A stretch of DNA of 64,000 bases from contig NZ_CP055156.1 of NCBI RefSeq assembly GCF_014217805.1, positions 3,850,585 to 3,914,584 on the forward strand, read 5' to 3'. The notes under the pieces are model-generated. The model did no database searches, was not told the DNA's origin, and saw nothing but the letters and a program-made list of their open reading frames with translations. The position numbers were made by a program, and so were the translations under genes. Shown here piece by piece: positions 8,586 to 18,273 of the stretch. Each line of letters starts with the position of its first letter. Within the stretch, counting starts at the first letter, position 1. This DNA comes from Adhaeribacter swui (GTDB lineage Bacteria; Bacteroidota; Bacteroidia; Cytophagales; Hymenobacteraceae).

Positions 8586-10271
8586 TTACCGGAAAATAGG
8601 ATTTACTACGGTAAGCTGCAGGTCCTGCATTTTTATTAATGGTACGTATTGATTATCCTGAGCTCCCGCATAACCAATCCCCTGGAATAAAACGCCCGAA
8701 ACCGGGCCTTCGTTCTGTAAACCGCCGTTAAACCGGCTGCCGTATTTTTGTAAAACCTGGCCAAAGTAATACAACATTTCAAAGCCGGAGTAAGCATACA
8801 CCGTAGGCGGAACGTTAAACCTGGTAGCGTATTTTCGGCGGAATTGCTGCGGGCCAGGTTGGGTATTATCAATAAATTTAGGGTAGATAAAATAAATTTC
8901 GCGGTTGTTAAACTGGCTTAACGAGATCTGGTTTACGTTTAACCAACTGGGGTACGTAATTAACGGGGTAGTGGCTTCGGTTTGGGCCAGGTTGCTTAAA
9001 GTAAACACTGCTACCGACGGCGTATTGGATAGCAACAAAATATGACCTAAAGCTTTTAAATCCACATTAGCCAGCAGGGTAGCGCCCGAAGTAGTTTTGG
9101 GGTTAAACTTTTTGTACTGCGTTATCTTACCCCCTAAACGCTCAAATTCCCGTTTATAAGCGTTGGCAAACGTAGTATCTTCTTCTTTGTTTTCGGCAAT
9201 AATCAGCGCCGTTTTTAAAGGGAAATTTTGAATGGCATACGCGGCACTTTGTTTTGCCCGGGTTGTTATCGATGATTCAAAAAGGTACAGATGTAAATTA
9301 TTCTTAACCAGGTATAAATCATCAGAAAGCGGATTGATGCTGTTGATGGAATTTTGCTGGGCAAAACGGGAAATAATTTTACTGGCTGACTTGTAAACCG
9401 GACCAACAATTAAATCCATGTTGTGCATTTCGGGTAGTTGCAGCGTAGCTTTTACCTTATTAGTATCGGCAGGAGCATCGTAGGTAAATAAGTTTAGCTG
9501 AATTTGTTGTTTAGCCAGCGAATCTTGCGCCAACAGCATGCCTCCGTATAAATCGGTCACAAACTGGTTTTTCCGGGCTTTTATTTCGGCTTCGTTTTGT
9601 GGGAAAGGAAAAAGAACCGCTACATTAAAACTGGTTTTTTTTAAATTTTCCTGATTTTCCGGTAAGTATTTGTTTTTATCCAGTTTAAACTTTTTAATCA
9701 ACGCTTCTAAAGTTCCTTTATCAGCGGCCGTGTACCAACCCCCCACTAATTTATCGGCGTACCATTGACCCAGCATTTTGTCGTTTTCGTGGCGGCTTAC
9801 TAAATTTTGCCAGGTAGCTTTTTCGGTTAACTGACTTAAATAATGGTACTTCATGGCCGTTACTTCATCCGCCAGGTCTTTACTCTCGATGGATTCCGTT
9901 AATGTTAAAGCCCGGTCATAGTCTTTTTGCTCGAAAGCAACGGTAGCTTCCAGAAACAAGGCATCGGCTTTGTTGGCCCAGTCGGGATAGGCGTTTTTAA
10001 GTAAAGTTAATTTCTGATTGGCCTCGGCGTACTTCTGGTTTTGCGTAGCCGCTACTGCATACAAATACATGGCCCCCGGCGAGTAAGTAGCCTGGTTGGC
10101 CGCAATTACCGGTTGCAGTTCTGCCATTGCCAAAGAAAATTTCTTGGCAGTAATCAGTTGTTTGGCATTCGCGTACTTGGTAGCCAAATCGCTGGTGGTT
10201 TGGGCCTGCCCCAAAGGTATGAACAGCAGCCAGCAGGTAAAGGCAAATAAGTACCGGAAGATATTATTCAT
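8586..10271 (-). CDS. TPR plus periplasmic-binding-protein-like exported protein
   Basis: The 561-residue protein has a signal peptide (residues 1-23, cleavage near LGQAQ). Residues 25-205 or so form helical repeats that look like tetratricopeptides (YLYAVAATQNQKYAEAN, ALFLEATVAFEQKDYDRAL). From about 212 to the end the pattern is that of a type I periplasmic-binding fold (Peripla_BP_6 style): a FNVAVLFPFPQNEAE strand, a DLIVGPVYKSASKII block and FNVPPTVYAYSGFEMLYYFG near the C-terminus. The layout recalls LpoA/LppC-like envelope proteins and the amino-acid ABC binding-protein-like family of Bacteroidota, but no transporter subunits are nearby, so a transport role is not implied. It sits between hemL (26-bp gap) and guaA on the same strand. 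Confidence 0.7.
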   Translation of the reverse strand: MNNIFRYLFAFTCWLLFIPLGQAQTTSDLATKYANAKQLITAKKFSLAMAELQPVIAANQATYSPGAMYLYAVAATQNQKYAEANQKLTLLKNAYPDWANKADALFLEATVAFEQKDYDRALTLTESIESKDLADEVTAMKYHYLSQLTEKATWQNLVSRHENDKMLGQWYADKLVGGWYTAADKGTLEALIKKFKLDKNKYLPENQENLKKTSFNVAVLFPFPQNEAEIKARKNQFVTDLYGGMLLAQDSLAKQQIQLNLFTYDAPADTNKVKATLQLPEMHNMDLIVGPVYKSASKIISRFAQQNSINSINPLSDDLYLVKNNLHLYLFESSITTRAKQSAAYAIQNFPLKTALIIAENKEEDTTFANAYKREFERLGGKITQYKKFNPKTTSGATLLANVDLKALGHILLLSNTPSVAVFTLSNLAQTEATTPLITYPSWLNVNQISLSQFNNREIYFIYPKFIDNTQPGPQQFRRKYATRFNVPPTVYAYSGFEMLYYFGQVLQKYGSRFNGGLQNEGPVSGVLFQGIGYAGAQDNQYVPLIKMQDLQLTVVNPIFR

Positions 10272-10404
10272 GTAAATTTTTAAAAATTTAAAATTTTCGG
10301 AGCACCAAAACTCCTGGAAAGTAAGATTAGATAGATTAGAAGATTGCCAAAATTTAAAAAATCGTTCAACCTTCTAACTTTCCAATCTTCCAACTATAAA
10401 CTAA

Positions 10405-11934
10405 TTACTCCCACTCAATGGTAGCCGGTGGTTTAGAGCTTATATCGTACACTACGCGGTTTACGCCTTTTACCTTGTTTATAATTTCGTTCGAAACGTC
10501 CGCTAAAAACTCATAAGGTAAATGCGCCCAATCGGCGGTCATGCCGTCTACGCTGGTTACGGCACGTAAGGCTACAACGTTTTCGTAAGTGCGTTCGTCG
10601 CCCATTACGCCCACGCTTTGCACTGGCAGCAACATGGCGCCGGCTTGCCAAACTTCGTTGTATAAACCAGATGTGCGTAAGCCCGAAATAAAGATATGAT
10701 CAACTTGCTGAAGGATGTGCACTTTTTGCGGGGTAATGTCGCCGATAATGCGGATTGCCAAACCTGGTCCCGGGAAAGGGTGCCGGCTTAAAATCAAATC
10801 ATCGATGTTTAATGTTTTACCAACTAAGCGCACTTCGTCTTTAAATAAACTTTTCAGCGGCTCTACTACTTTTAATTTCATGAAATCGGGTAGTCCGCCT
10901 ACGTTGTGGTGCGACTTGATAGTAACCGATGGGCCTTTTACCGAAACGGATTCAATCACGTCGGGGTAAATGGTGCCCTGGGCCAACCATTTTACGTCTT
11001 CAATCTGGTGCGCTTCTTCGTCAAAAACTTCGATGAAAACCCGGCCAATGGCTTTGCGTTTTTGTTCCGGATCGGTTAAACCAGCCAGAGTGTTATAGAA
11101 ATTTGCTTTGGCATCCACACCTTTCACGTTTAAGCCCATGTGCTGGTACGAGTCCAATACGCTTTGGAATTCGTTGTGGCGCAGCAAACCGTTATCTACA
11201 AAAATACAATACAAGTTTTTGCCGATGGCCTGGTGAATCAGCATGGCCGCTACCGACGAATCGACGCCGCCCGATAAACCCAAAACTACTTTGTCGTTAC
11301 CAATTAAATCGCGCAATTCCTGAACTGTAGATTCAATGAATTGGTCGGGAGTCCAGTCTTGCTGGCACCCGCAGATATGCACCACAAAGTTACGCAGCAA
11401 GGTTTTACCTTCGGTGGTGTGGGTTACTTCCGGGTGAAACTGAATGCCGTAGGTTTCCTGGCCGGCAATTTTATACGCGGCCACCGCCACCGAATCGGTA
11501 GAGGCAATAATTTCAAAATTATCCGGAATTTGCTTAATGGTATCGCCGTGCGACATCCACACCTGAGAACCAATGGTTATTTCTTTTAATAGCCGGTTGG
11601 TGGCGTGTACCTCGCTGAGCCGGGCCCGGCCGTATTCGCGAATTGTTGAAGCAATGACATCGCCGCCATTTTCAAAGGCGAGCAACTGAGCGCCGTAGCA
11701 CACACCCAATACGGGAGTTTGACCTAAATATTGGTTTAAGTCCGGGTTCGGATGGTCTTCGTCGCGCACCGAGCAAGGGCTGCCCGATAAAATAACGCCC
11801 TTAATATCCGGGGTAAAAGCCGGAACTTTATTAAACGGATGAATTTCGCAGTAAACATTAAGTTCGCGTACCCGGCGGGCAATTAGTTGGGTGTATTGCG
11901 AACCAAAATCGAGAATGAGAATTTTTTCTGGCAT
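10405..11934 (-). CDS. guaA: GMP synthase (glutamine-hydrolysing)
   Basis: GuaA aminates XMP to GMP using glutamine and ATP. The class I amidotransferase domain (about residues 1-195) carries the nucleophile in [11 protein letters not shown] (Cys79 from the ATG start) and the FHPEVTHT His-Glu pair. The ATP-pyrophosphatase domain has the P-loop [12 protein letters not shown], and the C-terminal dimerisation domain ends in PPATIEWE, the canonical GuaA tail. I chose the ATG at 11934, giving 509 residues; the TTG two codons upstream overlaps TAACTTTG (minus strand, 11938-11945), a -7-like motif that would place the transcript start almost at the ATG. No guaB is nearby. Confidence 0.96.
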   Translation of the reverse strand: MPEKILILDFGSQYTQLIARRVRELNVYCEIHPFNKVPAFTPDIKGVILSGSPCSVRDEDHPNPDLNQYLGQTPVLGVCYGAQLLAFENGGDVIASTIREYGRARLSEVHATNRLLKEITIGSQVWMSHGDTIKQIPDNFEIIASTDSVAVAAYKIAGQETYGIQFHPEVTHTTEGKTLLRNFVVHICGCQQDWTPDQFIESTVQELRDLIGNDKVVLGLSGGVDSSVAAMLIHQAIGKNLYCIFVDNGLLRHNEFQSVLDSYQHMGLNVKGVDAKANFYNTLAGLTDPEQKRKAIGRVFIEVFDEEAHQIEDVKWLAQGTIYPDVIESVSVKGPSVTIKSHHNVGGLPDFMKLKVVEPLKSLFKDEVRLVGKTLNIDDLILSRHPFPGPGLAIRIIGDITPQKVHILQQVDHIFISGLRTSGLYNEVWQAGAMLLPVQSVGVMGDERTYENVVALRAVTSVDGMTADWAHLPYEFLADVSNEIINKVKGVNRVVYDISSKPPATIEWE

Positions 11935-12010
11935 GCGCAAAGTTAAGGAAAAATGTTTTAATCCGGACGGCGAAACTTTGCCTTTGCAACCGAGAGTTTT
12001 TTAAAAAAAT

Positions 12011-13525
12011 TTAAACCGGGAAATATAGCCGGAACGTAGTGCCTGCGTTTTCTTCGCTTTCTACTTCTATTTTACCGCCCGCATTATCCAGCATTCTTTT
12101 TACGATAAATAAACCCACCCCGGAGCCTTCTACGTGGTTGTGCAGCCGCTTAAACAATAGAAATATGTTGTCTTTTTTGGCCGGGTTAAATCCAATGCCA
12201 TTATCACTTACGGTAAGCAAAGTATTACCCGGAATGCTGGTAGTGGAAATTAAAATTTCGGGGGTTCTTTCGTAAGAACGGTACTGAATGGCATTGTAAA
12301 TTAAATTATACAGTATACTCCGGAAGTTATTCCGCGAGAATTTAATTGGGGCGGCAGGATCAATTTTTAAATTTATTTGGGCCTGCGAGGCTTGTAGCAA
12401 ATCGGCGATGGAGATGCGGATGTCCTGAATAATAGTGCCCACATCAATCACTTCGGTGTTTAAGTCTAATTCTTTTTGCACCCGAATAACCACGGATAAA
12501 TCTTCGATGGCGTTTTTTAATTTTTCGCCGGATACGCCCATTCTGTCAATTATTTCTTTGGTGTCTTCGTCCTGGTAGCAATCGGTTTTTTTGATTAGGT
12601 TAATTAAACCTTCAATGTTGGTAACCGGGGCTTTTAAATCGTGCGAGGCCGCATAAATAAAATTATCTAAATCGGTATTAACCCGGTTTAATCTTTGGTT
12701 TTTTTCAAAAAGCTCCTGATTTAATAAATTAAGATCATCTTTTACGTGCGTTAAATAAGCCGTTCTTTCCGCTACTTTGGCTTCTAAAGTAGTGTTAAGT
12801 TGCTTTAAAGTGGCTTCGGCTTGCTTTAGTTCTTCGTTGGTTTGTTTAATTTCCTGGTTCGACTGCGCTAGCTGATGTTGCAGTTTTAGGGTTTGCTTTA
12901 TTTCTTTTTTGGTAACCCGGTAAGCAATAATGCAAATTAATAATGCCAGAAAAGAAGAAATAGAAATTAAGATAGCCGTTAATATCGATGACTTTTTCAC
13001 CTGATCGTACCGGATTTTTTTTAACCGGAGCTCTTCGGTTTCCATGCGGTTTATTAAAACCCGGATTTGGTCCATGAGCTTTTTGCCTTGTTGGGACATA
13101 ACTAAGGCAGTGGCCGAATCCTGTTCTCCTTTTTTACCCAAAGCAATGGTGCGGTTTAATACCTCAAACCGCTTGTTAATTAATACCAATAAGGTATCTA
13201 GCCGTTGTTGCTGCTGATAATTATCGTGGGTTAATTTACGTGCTTGGTTGTAGCTTTGCAGTAACTGGTCGTAAACGCCGTAATAAGGTTTTAAAAAATC
13301 CGGGTTTTCGGTGAGTAAGTAGCCCCGCTGGCCTACTTCGGCATCTTGTAAATACGATAAGATGTCTTCTAGCCGGAGCAACACCAGGTTAGTATGTTCT
13401 ACCCAATCTGATTTGGTATCTATTCTGTTAACACTGTACAACGCCAGAATAAACGTAATACATAAAACAGCAAGCGATACTATAAACGTGTTTTGAATGG
13501 TTTTAGGTACGGGTACATTTACCAT
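12011..13525 (-). CDS. CHASE3-domain sensor histidine kinase
   Basis: This 504-residue membrane sensor has a transmembrane helix at about 11-32, an extracytoplasmic helical CHASE3-type domain at about 38-175 (with VGQRGYLLTENPDFL at 64-78, the typical CHASE3 turn), and a second membrane helix at about 180-201. A long coiled coil follows (about 208-285), then a HisKA domain with phosphoacceptor His295 in ASHDLKAP, and a HATPase domain with N-box NLIYNAIQY, G1 DNGIGF and G2 GSGVGLFIVKRM. No response regulator is adjacent, so it is an orphan kinase here. Its ligand cannot be read from sequence. The architecture resembles many Bacteroidota CHASE3 kinases. Confidence 0.88.
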   Translation of the reverse strand: MVNVPVPKTIQNTFIVSLAVLCITFILALYSVNRIDTKSDWVEHTNLVLLRLEDILSYLQDAEVGQRGYLLTENPDFLKPYYGVYDQLLQSYNQARKLTHDNYQQQQRLDTLLVLINKRFEVLNRTIALGKKGEQDSATALVMSQQGKKLMDQIRVLINRMETEELRLKKIRYDQVKKSSILTAILISISSFLALLICIIAYRVTKKEIKQTLKLQHQLAQSNQEIKQTNEELKQAEATLKQLNTTLEAKVAERTAYLTHVKDDLNLLNQELFEKNQRLNRVNTDLDNFIYAASHDLKAPVTNIEGLINLIKKTDCYQDEDTKEIIDRMGVSGEKLKNAIEDLSVVIRVQKELDLNTEVIDVGTIIQDIRISIADLLQASQAQINLKIDPAAPIKFSRNNFRSILYNLIYNAIQYRSYERTPEILISTTSIPGNTLLTVSDNGIGFNPAKKDNIFLLFKRLHNHVEGSGVGLFIVKRMLDNAGGKIEVESEENAGTTFRLYFPV

Positions 13526-13701
13526 TAGCTAGGGGCAGGTGATTTTTACTTCAACACAATAAGTATGTTTATAGCAAACAGATTTTATTTACATCTGTTT
13601 TAAATCGCGTAATTTTAAAAAAAGCTTAATTTATGGCTAAGTTACAGTTACTCCTGGTAAATAAAAATTAACTTATACGCGCTTTAACCTTCCAGAAAAT
13701 T

Positions 13702-15021
13702 ATGAAAAAATATTTACTTAGTTTACTGCTAACTTGCAGTGTAGTTTTTAGTTATGCCCAAAAAATAGCCAGCCCCAAATCTGGAGTAATTTTTAAAAAT
13801 GCTGCTCCCGAAACAGTAAGCATGAGCAGTGAACGGCTGCAACGCCTGGATAACATGATCCGGGAATACACAAGTAAAAATTACGTGCCCGGCGCTATTG
13901 CCTTTATTGCCCGCGATGGTAAAATAGTGTACCAAAAAGCCACTGGCGTAAATGATTTAGATAAGAAAACGCCCTTATCGCCCGATGCCATTATGCGCAT
14001 TGCCTCCCAAACCAAAGCCCTGACCAGCCTGGGCGTTATGCTGTTGTTTGAAGAAGGTAAATTTTTGCTCGACGATCCGGCATCTAAATACATTCCCACT
14101 TTTAAAAATCCAAAAGTTCTGGAAAAATTCAACGAAAAGGATTCTACTTACACGGCCGTGCCTGCCAAACGTGAAGTTACCATAAGGCATTTACTTACCC
14201 ATACTTCGGGCATTGGGTACGCGGGTATCGGGAGCAAAGAGGCGGTAGCTATTTATGCCAAAGCTAATGTAACCAGCGGTATTGGTACTCCTAACGGCAA
14301 AGTGGGCGACGCCATGAACCGCTTAGGCGGATTACCACTCATGCACCAACCCGGCGAAAAATTTACGTATGGTTTAAGTACCGATGTGCTCGGGTATTTA
14401 ATTGAAGTATTATCGGGCATGCCGCTGGACCAGTTTATGCGCACCCGCATTTTTGAACCGCTGGATATGCAGGATACTTATTTTTACTTACCCACGAATA
14501 AGCAAAACCGGCTGGCGAACTTGTTTACCGAAGATGCCCAAAAAAATACGATTAAAGCAGCTGACCGTCCAGGTTTATCATTAGATTACCCGAAAGTGAC
14601 CAATGGTACTTACTTTTCTGGGGGCGCGGGTTTATCTTCTACCATCACCGATTACGCTAAATTTCTGCAGATGATGTTGAACCAGGGATCGTACAATGGC
14701 AAGCAAATTATTAGTCCGGCAACCGTACGTTTAATGACCACCAACCAGATTGGCGACGTAAACCAGGGCGAAAACAACAAGTTTGGTTTAGGTTTTGGTA
14801 TAATCACGGCTAAAGGCGCTGCCAAGTTAGGCGTATCTGAAGGTTCTTATGAATGGGGCGGCTATTTTGGTACGAGTTATTGGGTAGACCCCAAAGAAGG
14901 TATCGTGGCCTTAATCTATACCCAAAAAGCGCCGAATAGTACGGGTGGCTCTTTAAGCGACAAATTTAAAGCGATGGTGTACCAGGCCATCACCAACTTT
15001 AAGGAACCAAGGCTGGATTAA
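13702..15021 (+). CDS. Exported serine hydrolase, class C beta-lactamase family
   Basis: The 439-residue protein starts with a signal peptide (MKKYLLSLLL, cleavage after SYAQ at about 20). The beta-lactamase/transpeptidase-like domain has the catalytic tetrad element S102-Q-T-K105, a Y223-G-L-S element in the position of the YxN motif, and blocks RHLLTHTSGIGY at 162-173 and GGAGLSSTITDYAKFLQMM. The last strand motif (the KTG equivalent) is WGGYFGTSYW-like, as in esterase and peptidase members. It therefore probably cleaves an ester or peptide, and resistance to beta-lactams should not be assumed. It stands alone, divergent from the kinase gene. Confidence 0.85.
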   Translation: MKKYLLSLLLTCSVVFSYAQKIASPKSGVIFKNAAPETVSMSSERLQRLDNMIREYTSKNYVPGAIAFIARDGKIVYQKATGVNDLDKKTPLSPDAIMRIASQTKALTSLGVMLLFEEGKFLLDDPASKYIPTFKNPKVLEKFNEKDSTYTAVPAKREVTIRHLLTHTSGIGYAGIGSKEAVAIYAKANVTSGIGTPNGKVGDAMNRLGGLPLMHQPGEKFTYGLSTDVLGYLIEVLSGMPLDQFMRTRIFEPLDMQDTYFYLPTNKQNRLANLFTEDAQKNTIKAADRPGLSLDYPKVTNGTYFSGGAGLSSTITDYAKFLQMMLNQGSYNGKQIISPATVRLMTTNQIGDVNQGENNKFGLGFGIITAKGAAKLGVSEGSYEWGGYFGTSYWVDPKEGIVALIYTQKAPNSTGGSLSDKFKAMVYQAITNFKEPRLD

Positions 15022-15027
15022 TTCGGA

Positions 15028-15332
15028 TCACGGATTTTCGCGGATTAATCGGATTACGCAGATTATTTTTGCCAGAACCTTGATTTACAGGATTTCAGGA
15101 TAGCTATGAACTCGGGTAAATTTTAAAAAATATTCTACTAATTCTTATTTAATAGAGTATCCTTCAAGTCAATTATATAAATTATATAATAAAAATATAA
15201 TTTACACTGGTTTATTTTATTGATTTGCAATACCAAATTACAATTATAAATCAGGGTAATTTTTTAATCCTGTAAATCAAGGTTCTGACAATAATAATCC
15301 GTGTAATCCGATTAATCCGCAAAAATCTGTGA
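15028..15332. repeat. Long inverted repeat between the hydrolase gene and ffs
   Basis: The left arm (15028-15094) and right arm (15266-15332) are about 67 bp each and are reverse complements at roughly nine positions in ten. They share CGGATTAATCGGATTAC and AGAACCTTGATTTACAGGAT. The 171-bp centre is AT-rich and non-coding. The arms contain the AATCCG..TTAATCCGC words common in dispersed intergenic repeats of Bacteroidota, so this is probably a mobile or MITE-like element. The left arm begins 7 bp after the hydrolase stop codon. Confidence 0.8.
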
Positions 15333-15340
15333 TTTGGTTA

Positions 15341-15370
15341 TTGTGAGTTCAAAATCCTTTTCTATCTTTG
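15341..15370 (+). promoter_or_regulatory. Bacteroidota-type promoter of the SRP RNA gene
   Basis: TTG at 15341-15343 and TATCTTTG at 15363-15370 are separated by 19 nt, fitting the Bacteroidota -33/-7 promoter form TTG-N19-TAnnTTTG. Transcription would start a few bases later, at the base of the RNA stem. Confidence 0.75.
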
Positions 15371-15371
15371 C

Positions 15372-15474
15372 AGCGGCAAATCGGCACGACCAGCTCCTGC
15401 TGAACTCCCCCAGGTTCGGAAGGAAGCAAGGGTAGGTGGTTGAGCGGTGCGATGTTCGGTTTGCCACTTTTTTT
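15372..15474 (+). ncRNA. ffs: Signal recognition particle RNA, small (4.5S-like) type
   Basis: The RNA scaffold of the bacterial signal recognition particle, which binds Ffh and targets nascent membrane proteins. The apical SRP domain is clear: the conserved GGTTCGGAAGGAAGCA-type segment lies at about 15413-15429, containing the GGAA tetraloop and the asymmetric-loop bases bound by the Ffh M domain. The ends pair (GGCAAA at 15375-15380 with TTTGCC at 15460-15465), giving a roughly 95-100-nt hairpin without an Alu domain. A T-run at 15468-15474 ends it. The 5' end is placed from the promoter at 15341-15370. The protein partner gene ffh is at 33270 in this window. Confidence 0.93.
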
Positions 15475-15577
15475 ATTCCTTCCTCTAATTTCTCCTTTTT
15501 AATTTCTTTCTTTTTCGCTGCTGATTTCCGTTTAATTTCGCGTAGCTTTGCGCGGTAAAAAAATTAACTTTATCGCT

Positions 15578-16234
15578 ATGAAATTTTTTATTGATACTGC
15601 TAACCTGAACGAAATCCGGGAAGCTTACGATTTAGGCATTCTGGATGGTGTTACCACTAATCCGTCGCTGATGGCGAAAGAAGGCATAAAAGGCCACGAC
15701 AACGTAATGGCCCATTACAAGGCTATTTGCGACATCGTAGACGGCGACATTAGCGCCGAAGTAATTGCCGTGGATTACGAAGGTATTATCCGGGAAGGCG
15801 AAATGCTGGCCGAACTGCACCCTAACATTGTGGTAAAAGTACCCATGATCCGGGAAGGCGTAAAAGCGATTAAATATTTCTCCGATAAAGGAATTAAAAC
15901 TAACTGCACTTTAATTTTTAACGCGGGCCAGGCTTTGTTAGCCGCTAAAGCCGGGGCTACTTACGTATCGCCGTTTATTGGCCGCTTAGATGATATTGGC
16001 CAGGATGGCATGCAGTTAATCGAGCAAATCGTTCAGATTTTCAGCAACTACGGTTACCCCACCGAAGTATTAGCTGCCTCGGTGCGCCATACCAACCATT
16101 TGTTGCAGTGCGCCGAAGTTGGTGCCGATGTGGTTACCTGCCCGTTAAATGTAATTACCTCTTTACTGAACCACCCGCTTACCGATAGTGGTTTGGCTAA
16201 ATTCCTGGCCGATCATAAAAAAGTAAACGGTTAA
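15578..16234 (+). CDS. fsa: Transaldolase/fructose-6-phosphate aldolase family protein
   Basis: This is a 218-residue class I aldolase of the short transaldolase (TalC/MipB) family. The start at the ATG at 15578 gives [10 protein letters not shown], the invariant family N-terminus; the frame extends upstream without support. The Schiff-base lysine is K87 in VVKVPM, with GVTTNPSL at 24-31, [19 protein letters not shown] and [11 protein letters not shown] further on. Family members act either as transaldolase in the pentose phosphate pathway or as fructose-6-phosphate aldolase, and the sequence alone does not decide which. TAGCTTTG at 15543-15550 is a plausible -7 element, though with a poor -33 box. 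Confidence 0.92.
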   Translation: MKFFIDTANLNEIREAYDLGILDGVTTNPSLMAKEGIKGHDNVMAHYKAICDIVDGDISAEVIAVDYEGIIREGEMLAELHPNIVVKVPMIREGVKAIKYFSDKGIKTNCTLIFNAGQALLAAKAGATYVSPFIGRLDDIGQDGMQLIEQIVQIFSNYGYPTEVLAASVRHTNHLLQCAEVGADVVTCPLNVITSLLNHPLTDSGLAKFLADHKKVNG

Positions 16235-16235
16235 T

Positions 16236-16335
16236 AAAAATTAGAAATTAGGAATTAAAAATTAGAAATTGGTGCTGTATTAAATATAGTGTTTAATCTG
16301 TTTTACTCTTTCTAATTTTTAATTTCTAATTCATA
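16236..16335. repeat. Second copy of the MITE-like AT-rich inverted repeat
   Basis: The left part (about 16240-16270) and right part (about 16309-16333) are inverted copies built of AATTAGAAATT and AAAAATTAGAAA blocks. The right arm, reverse complemented, matches the left end of the 1160-1337 element almost base for base over about 25 bp. The 40-bp centre differs. It lies between the transaldolase-family gene and the small ORF at 16347. Confidence 0.6.
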
Positions 16336-16346
16336 ATTTAAATAAC

Positions 16347-16550
16347 GTGTACATCATTAAAGTAAAAGGCAAAGCCAAAATTCCGGATTATATTCAGTTA
16401 CGCGACGAAAATTTCGTGCTGATTGCCTACTTCCGGGCCGATCGTCCGTTAAAGAATTTAGAGCGGTACGGGTTAGCCGATAAGGAAACTGCTTTGGCGG
16501 CCGTTATACAAGAACTGGAATTTGGAAAGCTCCAGAAACTGGAAATTTGA
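16347..16550 (+). CDS. Small conserved protein upstream of ftsE
   Basis: A 67-residue protein starting at GTG (16347). It is charged, with alternating short strands and one helix (YIIKVKGKAKIPDYIQL, then LADKETALAAVIQELE). It has no signal peptide, membrane segment or cysteine. Its stop is 2 bp before the ftsE ATG, so the two are surely co-transcribed. I recognise no family. The codon use, the tight coupling and the coherent alternating structure argue that it is real. A small partner or regulator of the FtsE-like ATPase is one guess. Confidence 0.6.
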   Translation: MYIIKVKGKAKIPDYIQLRDENFVLIAYFRADRPLKNLERYGLADKETALAAVIQELEFGKLQKLEI

Positions 16551-16552
16551 AT

Positions 16553-17269
16553 ATGCGTGATTTTTCTTCTTCTGCGCCGGTGGTATCGTTAAAAGACGTT
16601 TCCATTCACCAGGACGTGCAAACGGTATTACAGGGCGTTTCTTTTGATATTGATAAAGGCGAATTTGTGTATCTGGTAGGTCGTACCGGTAGCGGTAAAT
16701 CTTCTTTATTAAAAACCTTGTACGCCGATTTGCCTTTGCGCAGCGGCATGGCCAGTGTGGCGGGTTTCCCAATTTTTAAATTACCGCGCAACCAGGTGCC
16801 TTTTCTGCGTCGCAAAATCGGGATTGTATTTCAGGATTTTCAATTGCTGTTCGACCGGACCGTGGCGGAAAATTTGCGGTTTGTGTTAAAAGCAACCAAC
16901 TGGAAAGATTCTTCCAAGATTAAACAACGCATTTCGGAAGTATTAATGCAGGTAGGTTTAGATTCGGCTTCGAACAAAATGCCGCACCAACTCTCGGGCG
17001 GGGAGCAGCAGCGCGTGGTAATTGCCCGGGCCTTGCTCAACGATCCGGTAATCTTATTTGCCGACGAACCTACTGGTAACCTGGACCCCGAAGTGGCCGA
17101 TGGCATTATGCAGTTGTTTAATCAAATTAATAACCGGGGTACTGCTGTTTTAATGGCGACGCACAATCACCAAATCATCAACGCGTATCCGCACCGCATT
17201 TTAAAATGCGAGCAAGGCAAAGTCTTGGATTCGGCGAAACAAAGTTTCTCATTAAAGGATGGTATCTGA
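16553..17269 (+). CDS. ftsE: FtsE-like cell-division ABC ATPase
   Basis: This 238-residue ABC ATPase is closest in style to FtsE, which with FtsX controls peptidoglycan hydrolases at division. The ATG at 16553 is chosen over a TTG two codons upstream. Visible motifs are Walker [10 protein letters not shown], the Q-loop region [18 protein letters not shown] (very FtsE-like), signature LSGGEQQR and Walker [15 protein letters not shown], then ATHNHQI with the switch His. ftsX is not next to it, which is usual in Bacteroidota. Other LolD/MacB-type ATPases share these motifs, so the symbol is probable, not certain. The gene overlaps the next start by 11 bp. Confidence 0.82.
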   Translation: MRDFSSSAPVVSLKDVSIHQDVQTVLQGVSFDIDKGEFVYLVGRTGSGKSSLLKTLYADLPLRSGMASVAGFPIFKLPRNQVPFLRRKIGIVFQDFQLLFDRTVAENLRFVLKATNWKDSSKIKQRISEVLMQVGLDSASNKMPHQLSGGEQQRVVIARALLNDPVILFADEPTGNLDPEVADGIMQLFNQINNRGTAVLMATHNHQIINAYPHRILKCEQGKVLDSAKQSFSLKDGI

Positions 17270-18167
17270 GGTATCTATCCTGATTCCTGTTTATAATTAC
17301 CACATTACTACCATAGTGCACCAGCTCCAGGCGCAATGCCAACGAGCCGCTATTGCGTACGAAATTATTTGCCTCGACGATGCTTCAAATAACGGGTGCA
17401 AAATCGGTAACCAAAAAGTAAAATTTTTGAAAAATGTAATTTACGAAGAGCTGCCGGTAAACATTAGCCGTGCGGCCATCCGGAATGTACTTGCCCGGAA
17501 AGCCAGGTACGCGTACCTGCTTTTTCTGGATAATGATTCCCAAATTATTTCGGAAGAATTTATCGCTACTTATTTACAAGCAGCCAAGCCGGATACGGTT
17601 TACGTTGGAGGCACTGTGTACCAGCCGGAGCCGCCAGCTCCGGAGTATCGCTTGCACTGGTATTACGGCCAAAAGCGGGAACAACGCCCAGCCGTTATCC
17701 GGCAGCAAAATCCTTATCAGCAAATTCAGGTAAACAACCTTTTTGTAAGCCGGGCTTTGTATCTGGCTAATCCCTTACCCGAAGTATTTGCATCTTATGG
17801 CCACGAAGATACGCTTTGGGGTACTCACCTGGCAAAAGCAAAAATACCCGTGTGGCACCTAGATAATCCGGTTTGTCACGCGGGCTTAGTTTCTACTGCA
17901 AACTTTTTACTTAAAACCGAACAGGCGGTAAATAATTTGGTACTGCTAAACCAGAGTGGGCAAGTTGTATCATCCTCGTTGATTCGAACTTACAGATTTT
18001 TAAAAAAAGTAAAAGCGGTAAATTTATTCCGCTGGATTTTTGTAAAGGTGCAGTCGTTGCTTTTAGTTCGATTGCGTAGCGCCTGCCCAAGTTTAGTTTT
18101 ATTGGACATGTATAAATTAGGCTTGTTCGTAAACGCCATACAGAAAACCCAAAAGCAAAATTTTTAA
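17259..18167 (+). CDS. Family 2 glycosyltransferase
   Basis: A 302-residue GT-A type glycosyltransferase. The N-terminus VSILIPVYNYH, the CLDDASNNG block near residue 36-47 and the DxD-like LFLDNDSQ near 88-96 are classical GT2 motifs for nucleotide-sugar and metal binding. A GHEDTLWGTHL block near residue 180-190 matches the acidic/ED region of the family. The C-terminus is basic and hydrophobic (FRWIFVKVQSLLLV) and may touch the membrane. It overlaps ftsE by 11 bp and is the last gene of that unit. The product probably adds a sugar to a lipid-linked or surface glycan. The donor and acceptor are unknown. Confidence 0.85.
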   Translation: MVSEVSILIPVYNYHITTIVHQLQAQCQRAAIAYEIICLDDASNNGCKIGNQKVKFLKNVIYEELPVNISRAAIRNVLARKARYAYLLFLDNDSQIISEEFIATYLQAAKPDTVYVGGTVYQPEPPAPEYRLHWYYGQKREQRPAVIRQQNPYQQIQVNNLFVSRALYLANPLPEVFASYGHEDTLWGTHLAKAKIPVWHLDNPVCHAGLVSTANFLLKTEQAVNNLVLLNQSGQVVSSSLIRTYRFLKKVKAVNLFRWIFVKVQSLLLVRLRSACPSLVLLDMYKLGLFVNAIQKTQKQNF

Positions 18168-18207
18168 AAATTTAAGTTTTGGAATAAAATCAGCTAAGCT
18201 TAAAAAT

Positions 18208-18244
18208 AACAGAAGCCCGGTAGATAACCGGGCTTCTGTTATTT
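18208..18244. terminator. Bidirectional terminator between convergent genes
   Basis: AACAGAAGCCCGGT (18208-18221) pairs perfectly with ACCGGGCTTCTGTT (18227-18240), followed by ATTTT. It separates the plus-strand glycosyltransferase from the minus-strand lipoprotein. Confidence 0.85.
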
Positions 18245-18273
18245 TCATAGTTTTATATCGAGATAGGTCGGAA

